A stretch of 64,000 nucleotides of DNA from Phoronis australis (Eukaryota; Phoronida; Phoronidae). The stretch lies in the NCBI GenBank assembly GCA_002633005.1, contig NMRA01000128.1, forward strand, positions 361,165 to 425,164, written 5' to 3'. The notes under the pieces were generated by a model. It saw nothing but the letters and a program-made list of their open reading frames with translations. It had not been told where the DNA came from and did not search any database. Position 1 is the stretch's first letter. Every line of letters begins with the position of its first letter. The position numbers were made by a program, and so were the translations under genes. Below, one piece after another: positions 25,748 through 40,049 of the stretch.

Positions 25748-28743
25748 TATAAGCAAGTGTGAAACTGGTATTTACGTCCGTCTTGTCTTCAGATTAACAT
25801 ACACACTCTGACCTGCGCTTAGGTAAATTACGCTAAAACAAGATATGCTACCTCGATAACGCGGGGTAGAATCAACTCGTTACAGACGTAACTCATTCTA
25901 GAGTAACTAAACTCGTAGTGTCAAGGGCACTTTTGAAGAGCTCTACACACGCAAAACACAGGAAAAACAGAGATGGTGAGTAAACCAGAGCTGGTAAGAC
26001 TGGAGATTCATTTGGAGCAACAGTAAATGCAATTTGCTTGCACGTATTTCATAAGGTGAAGAATGTAATATACCCGTAACCGTGCAGTATTCATTAAAAC
26101 ATGTGATAGATAATTAATGGGTCAAATCATTTTAGCAAGCAATTTTAGCTAAAAATAATACTCCACTGTGATCAAACTAGACAGAACGGACATATGACGC
26201 AGTCAGCCATCCCAGCTTAAGTACTCTTGACAATGAATGGGGAAATCATCGATCTATGAACACACACTTTAAGCTCACATCAAAGTTCTCCAAGCATGCA
26301 CCGCACATATTACTGACCGTCACCCATTTACTATAATACAATCTCATTGACATAATTCGAAAAGCTTTTAAGTAGAGAAGATGTCCACTTGAATAAATCA
26401 AGTCAAAGTAGAAAGCAAAACAATCACACAACTGAGCTTGGTCAATAATGCATAAATTACACAACATTTTCTCTGTACGCATGAAAAACAACCCTGCAGT
26501 TGCTATGTTATAGTCAATAACCTAAGAAAAGTGATTCTTATAATCTCAAATTTTATTGGTTTCTACTTTTAGGTAAATTGCTCACTGACGATCACATTTT
26601 CAATAATATCATCAGTTCTGAAAATAATGGGTCAATTTTCATAAATTTTGGTCTTGAATTTGTGAATTTGTTGACTTCAGTTAGCCCAAACATTAAACTA
26701 TGATTTAGAAAATGGAAACTATATTACGTATCTAAATAAACATTTCATTGTCAGCTAAAAATCTTTTCAATTGGTCACGTTGTGTAAAAATATGGATTGC
26801 CGTTAAGATTCAAATATTATTATTAGATTTTTTGAATATGGACATTTCATCCACTGCAAAAAATTACATGAATATGCCTAGTTAGGGACTTATCTACTCT
26901 CATCTACTATCTTGTGTGGATTTGGTTTTCGTCCTATCTCATTTGGAACATACATCCTGCAATTTCAGTCATGCAAGTAGCACCCTGGCAAAGAACGCCA
27001 GCAACAATCGCGACTGGCTACCAATGACCTTGCTGGCTGCCAATGACCTTTCCTGGCTACCAATGAAATTTGACCAAAATCAAATGTCACTTTTCTACCA
27101 GATTGTGTATTAAAGAATAACCTGCTGGTCAGGGCAGATATTTTGTAGACAGCCTACATAATATGTCAAAAGACAAGGGTTCATGAACCTAAATAAAACC
27201 ACAACCTGTCTATTGCCAAGCTTTTTTGGCAATCAGCCAAAGCTAATTTGGTAAAAGTGACTGTCTGATGTCAACAACAAGAGGGGGGGGGGGGGGGCAG
27301 ATTGCACTTTGATAAAAACAAACAAGTATACTGCCAAGTGGTTTTTGTATAAAAAGATTAGTCACACACTGTGTTCCTATCTCAAGACTTTGTGGTCTGA
27401 CAAACAGTTTAAAACTAAATCAAGTACATTTTGAAGTATATTTTCATCATTTATCAACATTGCTTTTCAGAGGTCTGTGACTTTTATCAGTAGCAGTAAC
27501 TTACAGGGACACCAGACTTGGGGAATCAGTTTCCATCATTGAATGATGTGAATCACATTTGTACTCTAACACCAGTAACGTGTTGGTGATTACTGTCATT
27601 TTTTACACTACTGTTAGAGTTACCGACTATCCAAGTAATTTTGAACACGTTGAGTAACAAATTAGCTACTCAGTTGCTCCATAACATGTTCTTCAATGTC
27701 ATTTGAAAGCTACTAACTGTAATATTAGACAAACTGCCAGTGAAACGCACATTTTCTCCAACACTCAGTCTGTTTTCTGACACCACCCAAATCTGCCTCA
27801 GGAGTGAAAATTGATGGCAAACGCATTTGATCACAAAGAGATATGCAACGGTAAAGGACTGTTCTCCTGTGCATGTGCATACTTTAAGTATACTTCTGGG
27901 TACAAACGTGAAAGTGAAAATGACAGCAATTTTGAGGTAACTCATATTGCCAGCAAAATGCCAACAAAAAGACAAGAAAATACAACATTTACAGTACTGG
28001 TGAACGTGTTAAGGATAACACATTTCAGCCAGTTTGTAAACATGGGTTTAAGCAAGTAACTCCGACAATGAACGCAACACATATTTTAGTCAAGAGAAAA
28101 AATTCGTGGCCCAAACCAACAATAGTCTAACCAAGTCTACACAACCTGAACAAGGCCGCCATAATCAATTATTCAGGATGTCCGCGCCAGGTAAAAACTC
28201 ATTTGTAATGTAATGTGAGTTTGTTCGTAATACTCAGGGGGAGATACACTGCGTCAATTGTGATATGATACCATTATACTGTGATGAATAATTGAGATAT
28301 TAGGGGTTCTAGAGCACTGATGGAGGGTTGAAAAGGACTGCTTAAGAATGATTTCAATGGTTCTGCAACTTGTATCATTTCATAACCAACAACAATAACA
28401 TGACAGTTTCAAGGCCGAAATTGCGTGGCATCGAGAACACTTCAATAAATTTATTAGACTCTTGTTGCAATAGCTATGGCAAGTAAAGAGCCTAGATTGC
28501 TGAATCTCACAAAAGATGACAGCACAACATTGAAATGAGCTAAACTGTTCATTCATTCAGCAACTGAAAACTACTTCAGCACAAATCAGTGAAAATAAAC
28601 TTAAAGCACATAATTACAGTACACATAGTAGTCTGTAGAAAATGAGCTAGGTACAGTCCTTTTCAATTCAGACACAAAATCAAATGACCAGGTTATCTAA
28701 CGCAGGACGAAGGACGGAATTATTCTACCTGAACCTGCCACCT
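25748..28743. other. Gene-free stretch
   Basis: No exon was recognised. A short tandem triplet with CTGGCTACCAATGACCTT variants lies at about 27,010-27,075, and a G homopolymer of about 15 bases at 27,283. The remaining frames are short and featureless. Confidence 0.5.
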
Positions 28744-29852
28744 CTATCAATATTGCAGAGCAGTATTACACAAGCCAACAATAGCAGTAGATACATGCCA
28801 GTTCATCCCTCACGTCTAAACACCCACCTCCATATTTTCCAATTTTTCACCTCTGAACACCAATGCCAGGCTTAACTTCAACCTCCCAATTCATACCATC
28901 AAGAATTCCTTGAAAGCAACATTTAAGCATTGAGCAGTGAGATTCAGCAGCATCTCGACTTATTCAGGTGGGAAAATACCTGTATCTTTGACTCAGCACC
29001 AAAGTCCAACTTAAATACAACTCACTGCACCTTTACCCCAAGCAACCGTTTAGGTTGATGCCCAGCCCAGACTTCTCAAAAATGTTTGTTTATAAGTGCA
29101 TAACATAGTCGGTTTAAAGCCAACCCCCTAGTTATTGAGCTCCAAGTTTAGTGGCCTGGGCATTTCTTAACTCGGGGGAATAAATCTTAACTATTCACAA
29201 ACTAATCGAAACTCCATTTTTTATCCACCATCCACAGGTAAAGCATAGCCTCCCCTGCTTTAACAAGTTGTACCAATCTTGGGACTGAAAGCATGCCNCT
29301 ATCAATATTGTAGAGCAGTATTACACAAGCCAACAATAGCAGTAGATACATGCCAGTTCATCCCTCACGTCTAAACACCCACCTCCATATTTTCCAATTT
29401 TTCACCTCTAAACACCAATGCCAGGCTTAACTTCAACCTCCCAATTCATACCATCAAGAATTCCTTGAAAGCAACATTTAAGCATTGAGCAGTGAGATTC
29501 AGCAGCATCTCGACTTATTCAGGTGGGAAAATACCTGTATCCTTGACTCAGCACCAGAGTCCAACTTAAATACAACTCACTGCACCTTTACCCCAAGCAA
29601 CCGTTTAGGTTGATGCCCAGCCCAGACTTCTCAAAAATGTTTGTTTATAAGTGCATAACATAGTCGGTTTAAAGCCAACCCCCTAGTTATTGAGCTCCAA
29701 GTTTAGTGGCCTGGGCATTTCTTAACTCGGGGGAATAAATCTTAACTATTCACAAACTAATCGAAACTCCATTTTTTATCCACCATCCACAGGTAAAGCA
29801 TAGCCTCCCCTGCTTTAACAAGTTGTACCAATCTTGGGACTGAAAGCATGCC
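28744..29852. repeat. Two near-identical 555-bp tandem copies
   Basis: Bases 28,744-29,297 are repeated at 29,299-29,852 with only a handful of substitutions (for example TTGCAGAG against TTGTAGAG, and CTCTGAAC against CTCTAAAC). The single junction base at 29,298 is N. Neither copy has a convincing coding frame. The unknown base exactly at the seam raises the possibility that two alleles were joined by the assembler rather than duplicated in the genome. Confidence 0.93.
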
Positions 29853-32800
29853 TTATCATCAGTAAACACCCTTATCCCCCAGCCTCTCTCACTGTCAAGC
29901 AGTCGGCAGTGAGTCCGATAAATAACCCAGCAACAGACTTCACCACTGGTGGGTTGAACTGTTTTGGGACAAAAGTATGTGTACTAACATCAAAAGTACG
30001 ATTACTGAGACTCACGATTTGATTACCGTTACCCCAATGAAGAATTTCAAGATTTCTTCCACTTCTTGAAACAACTCATACGTTATGCAGCCATTAAGTA
30101 CCGAACAACATAACCCACAGTATATCACTAATTAGGAAACTAGAGTACAATTAATATGCAACAAAAACCAGAATCTATGAAATAAATCAACTCAAACATA
30201 GGGTACTTTAAACCAATTTAAATGAATTGACCCACTTAAACCATTGGATAAAATACGATATAGTGTGCAAACAAATGCTCACTTCATATTGTCAGAAGCC
30301 TAGAAATAATGACAAGTAACAGCGAATCAAACCAACCATTATGCCAGTAACCAGCAACGGACAACAAGCACACACACGCAAGACTGCAATACTTGTTTAC
30401 CAGACAATAATAATGTCTAATTACTCAGGCATTAAGTACAAAAAAACTGAGGCTATAGCAGGGCAGAAAATTTTTTGCACATTCGCAGCAAACAGAACAA
30501 GAGTTTTGATAAAAAATCGATGCGACAGCTAGAAGAGCAAACAGCGTCTTAGTAATGGATTTAAACAGGGCAACAAAAGACTGGACCAGTGCACAAATGG
30601 TGAGTTGATAAGCTAGTTGAAACTAGAACATAACTCTTAAAAGTGAGCATTTAAAAACAGGAGGTACCATATATTGTCCAAAGCAAACATCAGTTACAGT
30701 AAGTTTCCCAATAGAAGACAGACTAAACTAACAGTTGATGGTATGGTTGATCAGTGGGTATTAGTACAACTGCATGAATGACTTGCTTTCAAAACAAGGT
30801 GCAAAAACCTTTTATATCGGATTATGTTCACTAACTCATGTGTAATGCCATGGGATCTGGCCATTACAGGCACACACCAGGATCTGGCCATTACAGGCAC
30901 ATAGCAGGATCTGGCCATTACAGGCACACATCAGGATCTGGCCATTATAGGCACATATCCCGATCTGGCCATTATAGGCACCCACCCGGATCTGGCCATT
31001 ACAGGCACACATCAGGATCTGGCCATTATAAGCACATATCCGGATCTGGCCATTATCGAGACAAACCCATGATGCCCCAACATTAAGCCAATTGACGCAA
31101 GGTTGCAAAAACTCGAAATCACGTGCAAATGACTTTTAATGCAGATAAACCAGTTTTCCAGTGATGAGCAACATTATCTGTCAAACTGTCGAAGCTGTAT
31201 CAATTAAGTCTATTACTGAGAATTGGTTTTTGACAGATGTTAGCCAGTTGATCTGGGTCATTTGTTCTAGTTATGATTCAAACACAGATGACTAAATACA
31301 GTTGGAGGCTACATCTGCTTCATGAAAAAAAAACAAAACCAGAATCCATGATGGCGTCTGCACAAAATAACATTTGTTTATTCAGACAAACCACAACATG
31401 GTAATTGTTTACATATTTCATGCAAACACAAGATTGCCTAAGTTACCACTCACCTATTTTTATTTTCAAAGGCTGATTTCCATGCTGCAAATTGCGTTAA
31501 CTTTACCAAATGTTGTTTTATGGCATCTGAACACAACGAACCAAGCTTTTAACAGACTAATTATAACAAAATAAAATATATTGCGTGGATAAATATTGCC
31601 ATTGAACATACAGCATGGACGGCCTGTTTTTAAGCTACAATATTTTAGCAACAGCAAGTGGACATGAGTTCTTCACCTCCCATGACAATATGAGATGTTA
31701 TATGATGCCAGTACCTCAAAAAAGAACTTGAAAATAAGTGTTTTATCGTAACATGAATGTAGACCACAAGTATATGGCTTACCTTGGCATGTTGCCAAGT
31801 CCAGATCAGCATAGGGGCGTGCTAAGTTCAACATGGTAATTTATACAACAGTGCAACCTGTTATAATTGCTAGAAAAACAGAAGATATAGGAATTGGGAA
31901 GGTAGAAATATTTACCACTTGTACAATCTCCATTGTTTCTCAGCTGATAAACCCAGAACAGACTGAAAATTATCTAATCTGCCTTTAAGTGGTGATGGTT
32001 GGGACAGAGATTAACACGCGAGGGGGCAAGTTTTGAAAAAGGCCCTTCATTTACAAGAGTACAGTGCATAGTTTTCAGGTGGTGTAGTCTTAGTGAAAGA
32101 TTAACCTACGAAAGCCAAGCTGAGGACAATTAAATTTACAAAAATTAGAATAACTTCAGAGATTGATGTTCAAGGTTTAAATTTCTTGAGCTAAACCGCT
32201 ACGTTAACAGATGTGATGAAATTTCCATTGCATCATTTCAAGTTATTCTCGACTGTTCAAAAACAGATCACTTCAAACTAATGTCTTATTTAGATAAACT
32301 AATGTCTTATTTAGATGAACTAATTTACATCATCTGAACATATGCAAATTAAATTTAATTTCATGAGTATGTGTGAATGAGATATGAGGACTGCCCAGAA
32401 AACAAATCGACATTACATCTGGGCAAAAACCACTTATGGTCCCTCAAAATCCATGCATCTACTTTGCCTTTGAGCCTTGCCAGTGCTTACAACAAATAAC
32501 AATTTGGGTAATGTTATAAACTGGTGAGAAATAAATTTCTGGGCACATGCCTTTTCATTCGTTTCAAGTGAGCCAAGGATGGAAGTAACTGATGGAGTGG
32601 GCAATAAGTGCTAAGGACTGGACAGGGCGGGGTTATTAACCACTGATGTAGAGTCAAGCAGAAGAGGTTCTCCAGTGCAAACTTTGATTAACAATATCCA
32701 ATATATGGAATATAGAGTCAGAATAGCTTGGAGCACACAACATTAAATAAGCAAAACACTGTGAGTCACAATCAGAGCTGTAAATTCCACAATGACACGA

Positions 32801-32872
32801 GTTTCACAGTTCCACAAGCAACTGTGTGCATGGCAGTGGTGTTAATACAAAATTTAAATATGAAAATATCAT
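29853..32872. other. Gene-free stretch
   Basis: Apart from the minisatellite at 30,853-31,070, and a 20-bp direct duplication of AACTAATGTCTTATTTAGAT at about 32,278-32,320, no feature could be supported. Confidence 0.5.
30853..31070. repeat. 27-bp minisatellite, eight copies
   Basis: The unit GGATCTGGCCATTACAGGCA plus a 7-bp variable tail (CACACCA, CATAGCA, CACATCA and similar) repeats eight times at exact 27-bp steps from 30,853 to 31,042. Because 27 is a multiple of three and the unit lacks stops, both strands stay open: the plus strand gives HYRHTPGSG-like nonapeptides and the minus strand gives ICAYNGQIR-like ones. This openness follows from the period and is not evidence of a gene. Confidence 0.95.
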
Positions 32873-33064
32873 TTATAACTGCTTCTGTAATAATATGCTG
32901 AGCACAAACAGACAAGCAACTAACATATATACTTGACTATTAAGAAGTATAAGAAGTATCTCTGCAATCTCAAATTTTGGTTCGTCAATTTCTTTTATTT
33001 CCAAGTCACCCAAAGTCTCTAATGATTTGTGGCCACTTGAGAACAAGCTCCAAAATATAGATTT
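32873..33064 (-). CDS. Tentative last exon of the FAM53-family gene
   Basis: On the minus strand TTTTTGCAG precedes a phase-0 frame that could follow the phase-0 donor of the large FAM53 exon at 40,471. It includes SLETLGDLEIKEIDE, whose GDLEIKEIDE segment resembles the conserved acidic C-terminal tail of FAM53 proteins (GDLDLNLIEE in the human paralogue FAM53C). Against this, the frame continues 35 residues past that point into a hydrophobic tail before its stop, and the intron would be about 7.4 kb. Chance similarity is possible. Confidence 0.3.
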   Translation of the reverse strand, partial: KSIFWSLFSSGHKSLETLGDLEIKEIDEPKFEIAEILLILLNSQVYMLVACLFVLSILLQKQL

Positions 33065-36000
33065 CTGCAAAAATGATCCGTAAATGTAGAGCAATTTCAA
33101 ACTGATGTTTCAGCTTTTCGACCAACTTGTTGTCCAAATCAAATTTTTGTTTGTGATCTTATATCTTGAATTTTATTTGAATGTATTCCTATCATAATCA
33201 CATGAAGTGCAGTTTGTGTTAATCTTCTTTTTTGGATTATTATTTTGAGGAATGACAAATACAATTTACCAGCACGTCTGGAAATAATTAGAATTCAAAT
33301 ATTTATGCACAATACTAACAGCTTTAATAAAGACCTAGGCTAAGGAAGCATAAGTGAGGTTAGACACATTTGCAGCTTTTAAAACCACTTTCACTGAACA
33401 TCATGATTGAAATGTTTGACAGTCAAAAATACGAGGCGAGACCGCAGCAAGACCCCCCCCCTCCCCAACCCCCCATGAAAACCCAACAACGCCACTCAAG
33501 TGCTCTGCAGCAAAACACTGGAAGAGCTGCTTCAAGATGAACATGTTTGCACAATTGTTTAAACAAATCTCATGCCAGGTGTAAATGGAACAGGAATGTT
33601 TAAGAATAATTCATATATGGGTTGGAGGAGAGAGATTGAAAAACAATGACTCTTAAACGGAGCATGACCTATGGTCAGAGGCAGCAGGATACATTTAATA
33701 TCAACCAGGAACAGGAATAATTCAAAAACTTCTTAACACAAACATGGCATTAATAGGTAATGCCTTCTTCAACATCGCTTTTACTCCATCACAGTTCAAA
33801 ACAATCTACAGAAACTGCATCATGATGCATAGTTTATTACCACAACTGGATCTGACAAGTCCATTTCACAGAACCGTCGCTACAAAAACATTTTGTCCTT
33901 TCAAAATCGACTGAATGTGAAACTAGCCGCAACAAGAATCAACAATGGCACGGCACTGTCATGTGTCCATCACGTTAGTATAGATAAATAATCATCTTAC
34001 AAGGTTTACTCAGTCTCACTCCAATATGCCATACTGATCAGACACCTAGGGGCAGACTGGAAATTGTAAACTAAGAAGTGCATACATTAAACAGGGAAAT
34101 TCAGGGAACCAAGAGTCAAGACACCCTTTAGGCTCTAGTCTTCTGCGAAGAAACCAATTGTTTTGATGATAGCAAAAATGTGGCTCCCCCTTGTGATCTT
34201 GTAAGAGTATTTTCCATATTAATTACTATTACAGCACCTTTGGCAACTGTTACTATTCATGAAACAATACAAAATGCCGTAAATGACCCAGAAAGAAGAA
34301 CATTTAGTTCGGAATTCACTTCTACTGAGCAAACATGAATGACCAGCACAAGATGAAATTGTATCACAACCTGTCGACAGCGAACACTGACCAGTCAGGG
34401 GCAATACACAAGACTACTGTACTAATCCAGGTTCCCCGGCAACTTGAATTGGGAAACACAAAAATTCAGAAGTGAGCATTAAGCTGGAGTTTTAAAGTGA
34501 AATTGTACCAGTTTCTGAGGATGGCATTTAGCTGACTTCGGCAATAACCTGGCCGCGTACAGTATAACACCACTTTTTACTGAAACAGCGACCGGAAATA
34601 GTATGATTCAAATCCAAAGACTATCAGGCTCTTAGTAAACTAATAGCAGATTACGCAGAAGCTCGTCAAGTCAGGCGCGCAAGGAAAATGGCAAAATTTG
34701 CATTAAAAATTTTTCAGGTGAATGGCTGAATGCCCCCTGGCAATAGAAATGGGCTAATGTGTTAGTTGTTCGCGCAACAGCTGGTTAAATGTCGCCAGGG
34801 AGGGATCTAGGTTAGTAATTTGTCAAAAGGTTATTACTTCAAAATAAACAGGATTAAAAAGCTGTTAGAGAAATAAACTATGAGTATCAAATCATAAATA
34901 GTTAGTGACGCCCTGGAAACGTGCCAAAGACTAGAGGTCTCCAAAAGGGCAAGATTGGCTCCATGGTGTAATCAGACAAATGTATCCGCTGAGTTCTGAG
35001 CTGCAGAACAATGTGGTGACTGCAATACACCATACATGGCATGTCAAGAACACTTATCAGGTAACACTTGGCACTCTGCCAAAAACTACAAGCAGAAGAA
35101 ATCAGGCCACAACCCGAGACACTGTTAATTCAAAATTTAAAGAAGTGAAAAATAAAGGCTGCTGTTGGCTTTGCTTTCAGCACACAACACAAACAAGAGA
35201 ATTAGCATAACTCAGAATTTCATGAAGTAAGTTTGGCAATTCTCCACCTCAATAGCTTGGAATATCATATGACAGGTGTCAATTTTCTAAAAAAATAAAA
35301 AACAGTGTTCACCATTTATAGTGTGAACCTGTCCTAAAAAGCATTTGTAAAATTTTGGTTGTTTAAATTTGTTGTTTTGAATAGGTATTCAGTATTTGAG
35401 ATGAAAAATGAGAATTTTGGCAATTACTTAGGTACGAAATAACACGAATAACCATGACAAGAGTTGAACACAAAAGTTTGCATCAATCACGAGGACAAGA
35501 GATCTACCGGTAATTTTGAAAAATTTCCGAGAAGCTAGTGACGTCAACAGGAACACAGAAAATGGAAAGTAGACTTATAGAGTGGATGCACAGAGATGAA
35601 ATGCTAACGAGAGTGATTAACTTAAATAAGGCGTACAGATGCATTCAGCAGATCTGCAGTGTTCTCCACAACCTGTTTTGACTAGTCACTGCATTGAGAT
35701 TGAATTTTGTCGTGATGTGTTTGGTTAACTTGCGTCGAATTTCAAAACCTATGTTACGAGTTCAAAGCATTGGGACTTGAGAGATTTGTAATTTCGCAAG
35801 TTAAGACATTTTGGATTTTTGTTACTAGTTCAATGCATTTACACCATGACTTGACACACTAACACCCCACAGTGTGGACATGGACTTTCTAACACATAAA
35901 TTGTGCAATTCCAGCCAAGTTTGAATTTTCTTTTCTGGAGAACACTGACCTCTACTTCTATAATTTACCATTTCAGAAAGCCATGAACTGTAAATCTGAC

Positions 36001-38688
36001 ATGACTAAGTGGAGACTGGTTGAAGACACACAATGGCTATTTTCTAATATCAGGGTCACAAACTGAAATAAACAATGCCACCTGATAAATTTCTGTTTTT
36101 GTTTGCAAAATTGTTCAGTTTATGTGCAATGAGGATGTAGTGCTAAGCAGTGGGATTGAACTCTTGATGGTGTAAAATTACCACCATCACAAACTGACCC
36201 TGTTCTAACCACTTGTGCAAAGCAATGAACACGTCAATATCTATGTCAATAAAAGAAATTCTCTGTTTTATACGAGTCTAATCTACCGATAGGCACTAAC
36301 AAAAATGGAGATTGGATCAACGGAAGTGAATTGCGAGCACTGACAACACCTTAAGACTTGCCCTACTTTAGCACCTGATACAAAGTCACACATCAGGTGG
36401 CGATCATGTTGACTAAATGTTACACAGTTTTAAGATATGGTAATAACAGCCAATTGAAATGGCTGGCAACTTGCCATGGTGTATGAATACGACAACCAAT
36501 TGTATAACAATCTGCCCAGGTATTGTGTAATAATCACAAACCTCCTTCACTAAGGATGCAAAAAATAACCTAACCCACATACAGCCGTAGGAAAGAGACA
36601 AGGTTATAAAAAAGGATGCCTACTTCAATAAAGTCGGCGATATGCTAATGCCTTGAGATACAAAAAATATATATCAACATCAAGATGCTGGATTTCCAGA
36701 TGATGTGAATAGACCCACAACATGCGTCATAATTTCAACCTGAAGCTCAGGTAAATGACCAGCGGAATGGATGCACCAGGTAACTTATTCAAATCCCCAA
36801 GTGGCCAGGTAACAGAGGAACAATAAAGCTGCATCACAATAAACAGGTATTAGAAACAGGTTGGCATCTGAATGGGCTTGAACATGGCTGTCTGCCAAGT
36901 GGTATTGTATCAGGTGGTCACCCCACAATACCAGCATTACAATGTAAACTAAGCTGAAAAGCATGTTAAAAACAATCTGTGAGTGACTATTATGATATAT
37001 TCAACTAGCAGCATGGCTTGGAATGAATACTGAGAAAAAAAGAGGAAAATTTTCCAAGTGATGTATTGTTGAAAAATTTAAGTGAAATAACATTTTTGCA
37101 TGAATAAAGTCAAAATAATGATGAAAAAGACAAAAAAAGAAGAAACTGGAAATCAATTTAGAGGAAATCAAAACTAAAAAAGAGGAACTCTTCTTAAAAG
37201 GGGAAAATTCCTAGCCTTGCACCAGGCTCAGTTGGAGAATGAGCAACGATGTCTATTTTACTTGTTAGTCAAACTTTAACTTTCAGTTCAGCGCACAAGT
37301 GTTATGGTACCAGTGTTCTGCAGACAAGCTCACAGCAACTTTCAGAAAATATTGGTTTCGGGACTAATACACCCAGATATACATTTGGAAGTGATGAATA
37401 TAAGCCCAGGTGTATTAATATTGTATCTGCCCTGCAAATATATACCAAGAGAGTCAACACAATGTACAATAGTCCTTACAGGTAGTATTTTATGTATTAT
37501 TGAAAATTCACTTCAATTACCGTTAAGGTGTCCATTTCTGATGAAGTTGGGGAAAGAGTTCAACCATGCATATTTTTTCCGAAATAAGTGGCCTAGACAA
37601 ATCTGATGGAAAATGTCCTGCTTGACATACGCCCACATGAGTCAGTCTACAGAAAAGTCCAGTAGGGGTGACCACACATTGACAGGAATGCTTCCTCTAC
37701 ACACAATTCATGGTGGTATACTAACAAGGCTTGAGTGAAGTGCACAAAAAATTCTAAAAATTATTACAATTGAGACTAGTCTGAATGCTGGCACTTGTGG
37801 GAGGGGGCAGAGATCAATTAGCTCACGTGAACAAGAGCCAGCGGTGAGCGAGCGTTAACAAATAAATGTTTCAACTCCATCTAATAATGCCCATTGGCAA
37901 TCAATTCATGTCACGCTTAGCTCTTTGATTAGGAATTTCTTTTAGCAGTTCATTGCTATGTATTATTTTTCAAGCAATCATATGTTCTTGAATAATAAAA
38001 TAACTGCGTAAGTGTGCCTGTCAAACAGTGCTTTCATTCACAAACAATGTTAACCAAACTGGTCCTGCTGTTGATAATATAATAGACCAAAAGAATAAAG
38101 GGCACATAAACAGACAATTGAGTCTTTTCAACTGTTTCTAAACCAGTAATGAGTTATGTAAACATTCCTCACAGAATAGCCAATCCCGTGAACAAACACA
38201 CAATATTTCTTGTATTAGTTTTAAAGCCTTTAAATCCCAAAAGCTTTGGTAGACTCCAAAAAACCCAGTGAAGACTGACTGTAAGCCAATCCTCAAAAAT
38301 TTACTGCTATCCCACGAGACATGCCCAAGTTTACATTGTGCATCCAATCCTGACAAGCCAACATGATATTGCAATCGATCCAAGATTGATTGTACCACTC
38401 TTAATACTACAGGCTTACAATTAAAGCTTCAAAACCTAAAACTAACGTTTATCATACATTGTTGAGTGAAATCTGAATTCAGTAAGCAAAGGCTAAAATC
38501 CTAGATGGTAACTAAATAATCAGAGAGAGGTAAGACTATTTTACCCCAGTTACATGGTAAGCCCTTTCAGCTTATACATACATTACAGGCATGGTTCAAA
38601 AGCCATGCATACTTTTGGTTAGGTATCGTGATCAGCAAAAGAGATGTTCAGGTGAAGCATTCATGATTCAACCAAGTGGCTTTACCTG

Positions 38689-38806
38689 TGTTCATCACAT
38701 ATTACAATTGTGTTCATCACATATCATATGTGTTCATCACATATATGTGTTCATCACATATCACAATTGTGTTCATCACATATCATATGTGTTCATCACA
38801 TATCAC
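38689..38806. repeat. GTGTTCATCACATAT minisatellite
   Basis: Seven or so head-to-tail copies of TGTTCATCACATAT are separated by short CATATG- or CACAATTG-type linkers, giving 17-21 bp steps. All three forward frames stay open through it, which explains three overlapping spurious reading frames here. Confidence 0.9.
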
Positions 38807-40010
38807 GTGCCATTGTTGTGGAAGGTTGGCGACAAGTTGTGACGTTAAGCGACAAATTAACATTTGGAGTTTTAAGCAGCTTAGCAATATGTGAAATTTT
38901 GCATCGTTCCCAGCTTACAATACCAAAATGAAAACTGTGTTAACTAATGGCTTACGCAATTCTACTATTGCAGTGAAACAAAAGATATCGGCCCAAGAAG
39001 CAACAACAGGGCTAAAAGCCAAACATTGAAGCGGGCGTTTCAATTATTGAACAAGAACTACAACAGATATGGCTCTATGTCCCATTAATTATTGGCTTTT
39101 TAATTGAGTATTGACAACCATTGTTATTCAGGTTCACAGCCAAACAAGGAAGGATAGCCAATGTATGATGAGATGCAGTTATACCCCAATTTCATTTAGT
39201 AATATTCCAAATCTCAGCATACTATCCCTATTAGGACCCCCAGGTTATAGCAACACCTATCCCCACGAGAGCCTCTTTGGCCATCATTCAGTCAGTACAG
39301 TGCATACAGATTGTTGATGATTAGGAACTGAATTATCCACACAAAATATTCCTCTTGGGCCATCTTGGAAGGTTGGCATCGCTGAACAGTGCCCCAAATT
39401 GTTCCAGAAAAGCTGCATTGGATGCTTACATGTCAGAGGAGGGTAGCAAGTTTTAGCAGTATGTCAGGGGAGACTAGCAGCAGGAATAGTACACTTGTTT
39501 GCACAAAGGGCTCCTCTCCGTCATACATGCTATGTTCTATTGACTCAGGGGGTATCTGTACAGTCAGCCACCCAATATACACATTTTACAAAAAGGCAAT
39601 GGAATTTTATGTCAACAGTTTAAACACAAGTCCCATATTACACCTAGTATGTCATTAAATTGAAATAGTTCATCACATGCCAGAGTGGGTTCAATCTACA
39701 ACATGCACCAAGGGTTTAGATAACAGGAGTGTAGCTTGGCTACGCTAAAGTCTATTGACAAAAACACAAACAGTCCTAGCATGGCCTACCAGTATAATTG
39801 CTTAACTAACAAAGTTGTTGAAAAGCCATTTGAATGCTGGCCACAGTCAATAACTTAAGGTTTGAAGTGTTGAACCAGTAAGGTAGCCTAAGAATAAAAA
39901 TCTAGACAGGACATTAGGAACATTCAGGCCCATTTGTAAGAAAACTTTAAACAGCAGAACAAAATTTATTTGAAGAAAAGACTTCAGTAAGGTAAAGTAA
40001 CGGTAAGAAC

Positions 40011-40049
40011 ACACACACATGCACACACACACATACACACACACACAGA
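40011..40049. repeat. CA/AC dinucleotide microsatellite
   Basis: An almost uninterrupted ACACAC tract with a few T substitutions. Confidence 0.95.

Noticed and set aside
25158-25756. Four overlapping frames around 25.2-25.75 kb
   Set aside because: They arise from the GC-rich internal repetition of the MITE at 25,251-25,747.
27283-27297. G homopolymer as a quadruplex element
   Set aside because: A plain run of about 15 G; length is error-prone in draft sequence and no spaced G-tracts accompany it.
30836-31108. 90- and 82-codon repetitive proteins on opposite strands
   Set aside because: Openness on both strands follows from a 27-bp period without stops; this is a minisatellite.
38591-38931. 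Three overlapping plus-strand frames rich in VHHI/FITYH repeats
   Set aside because: They are translations of the GTTCATCACATAT minisatellite in all three frames.
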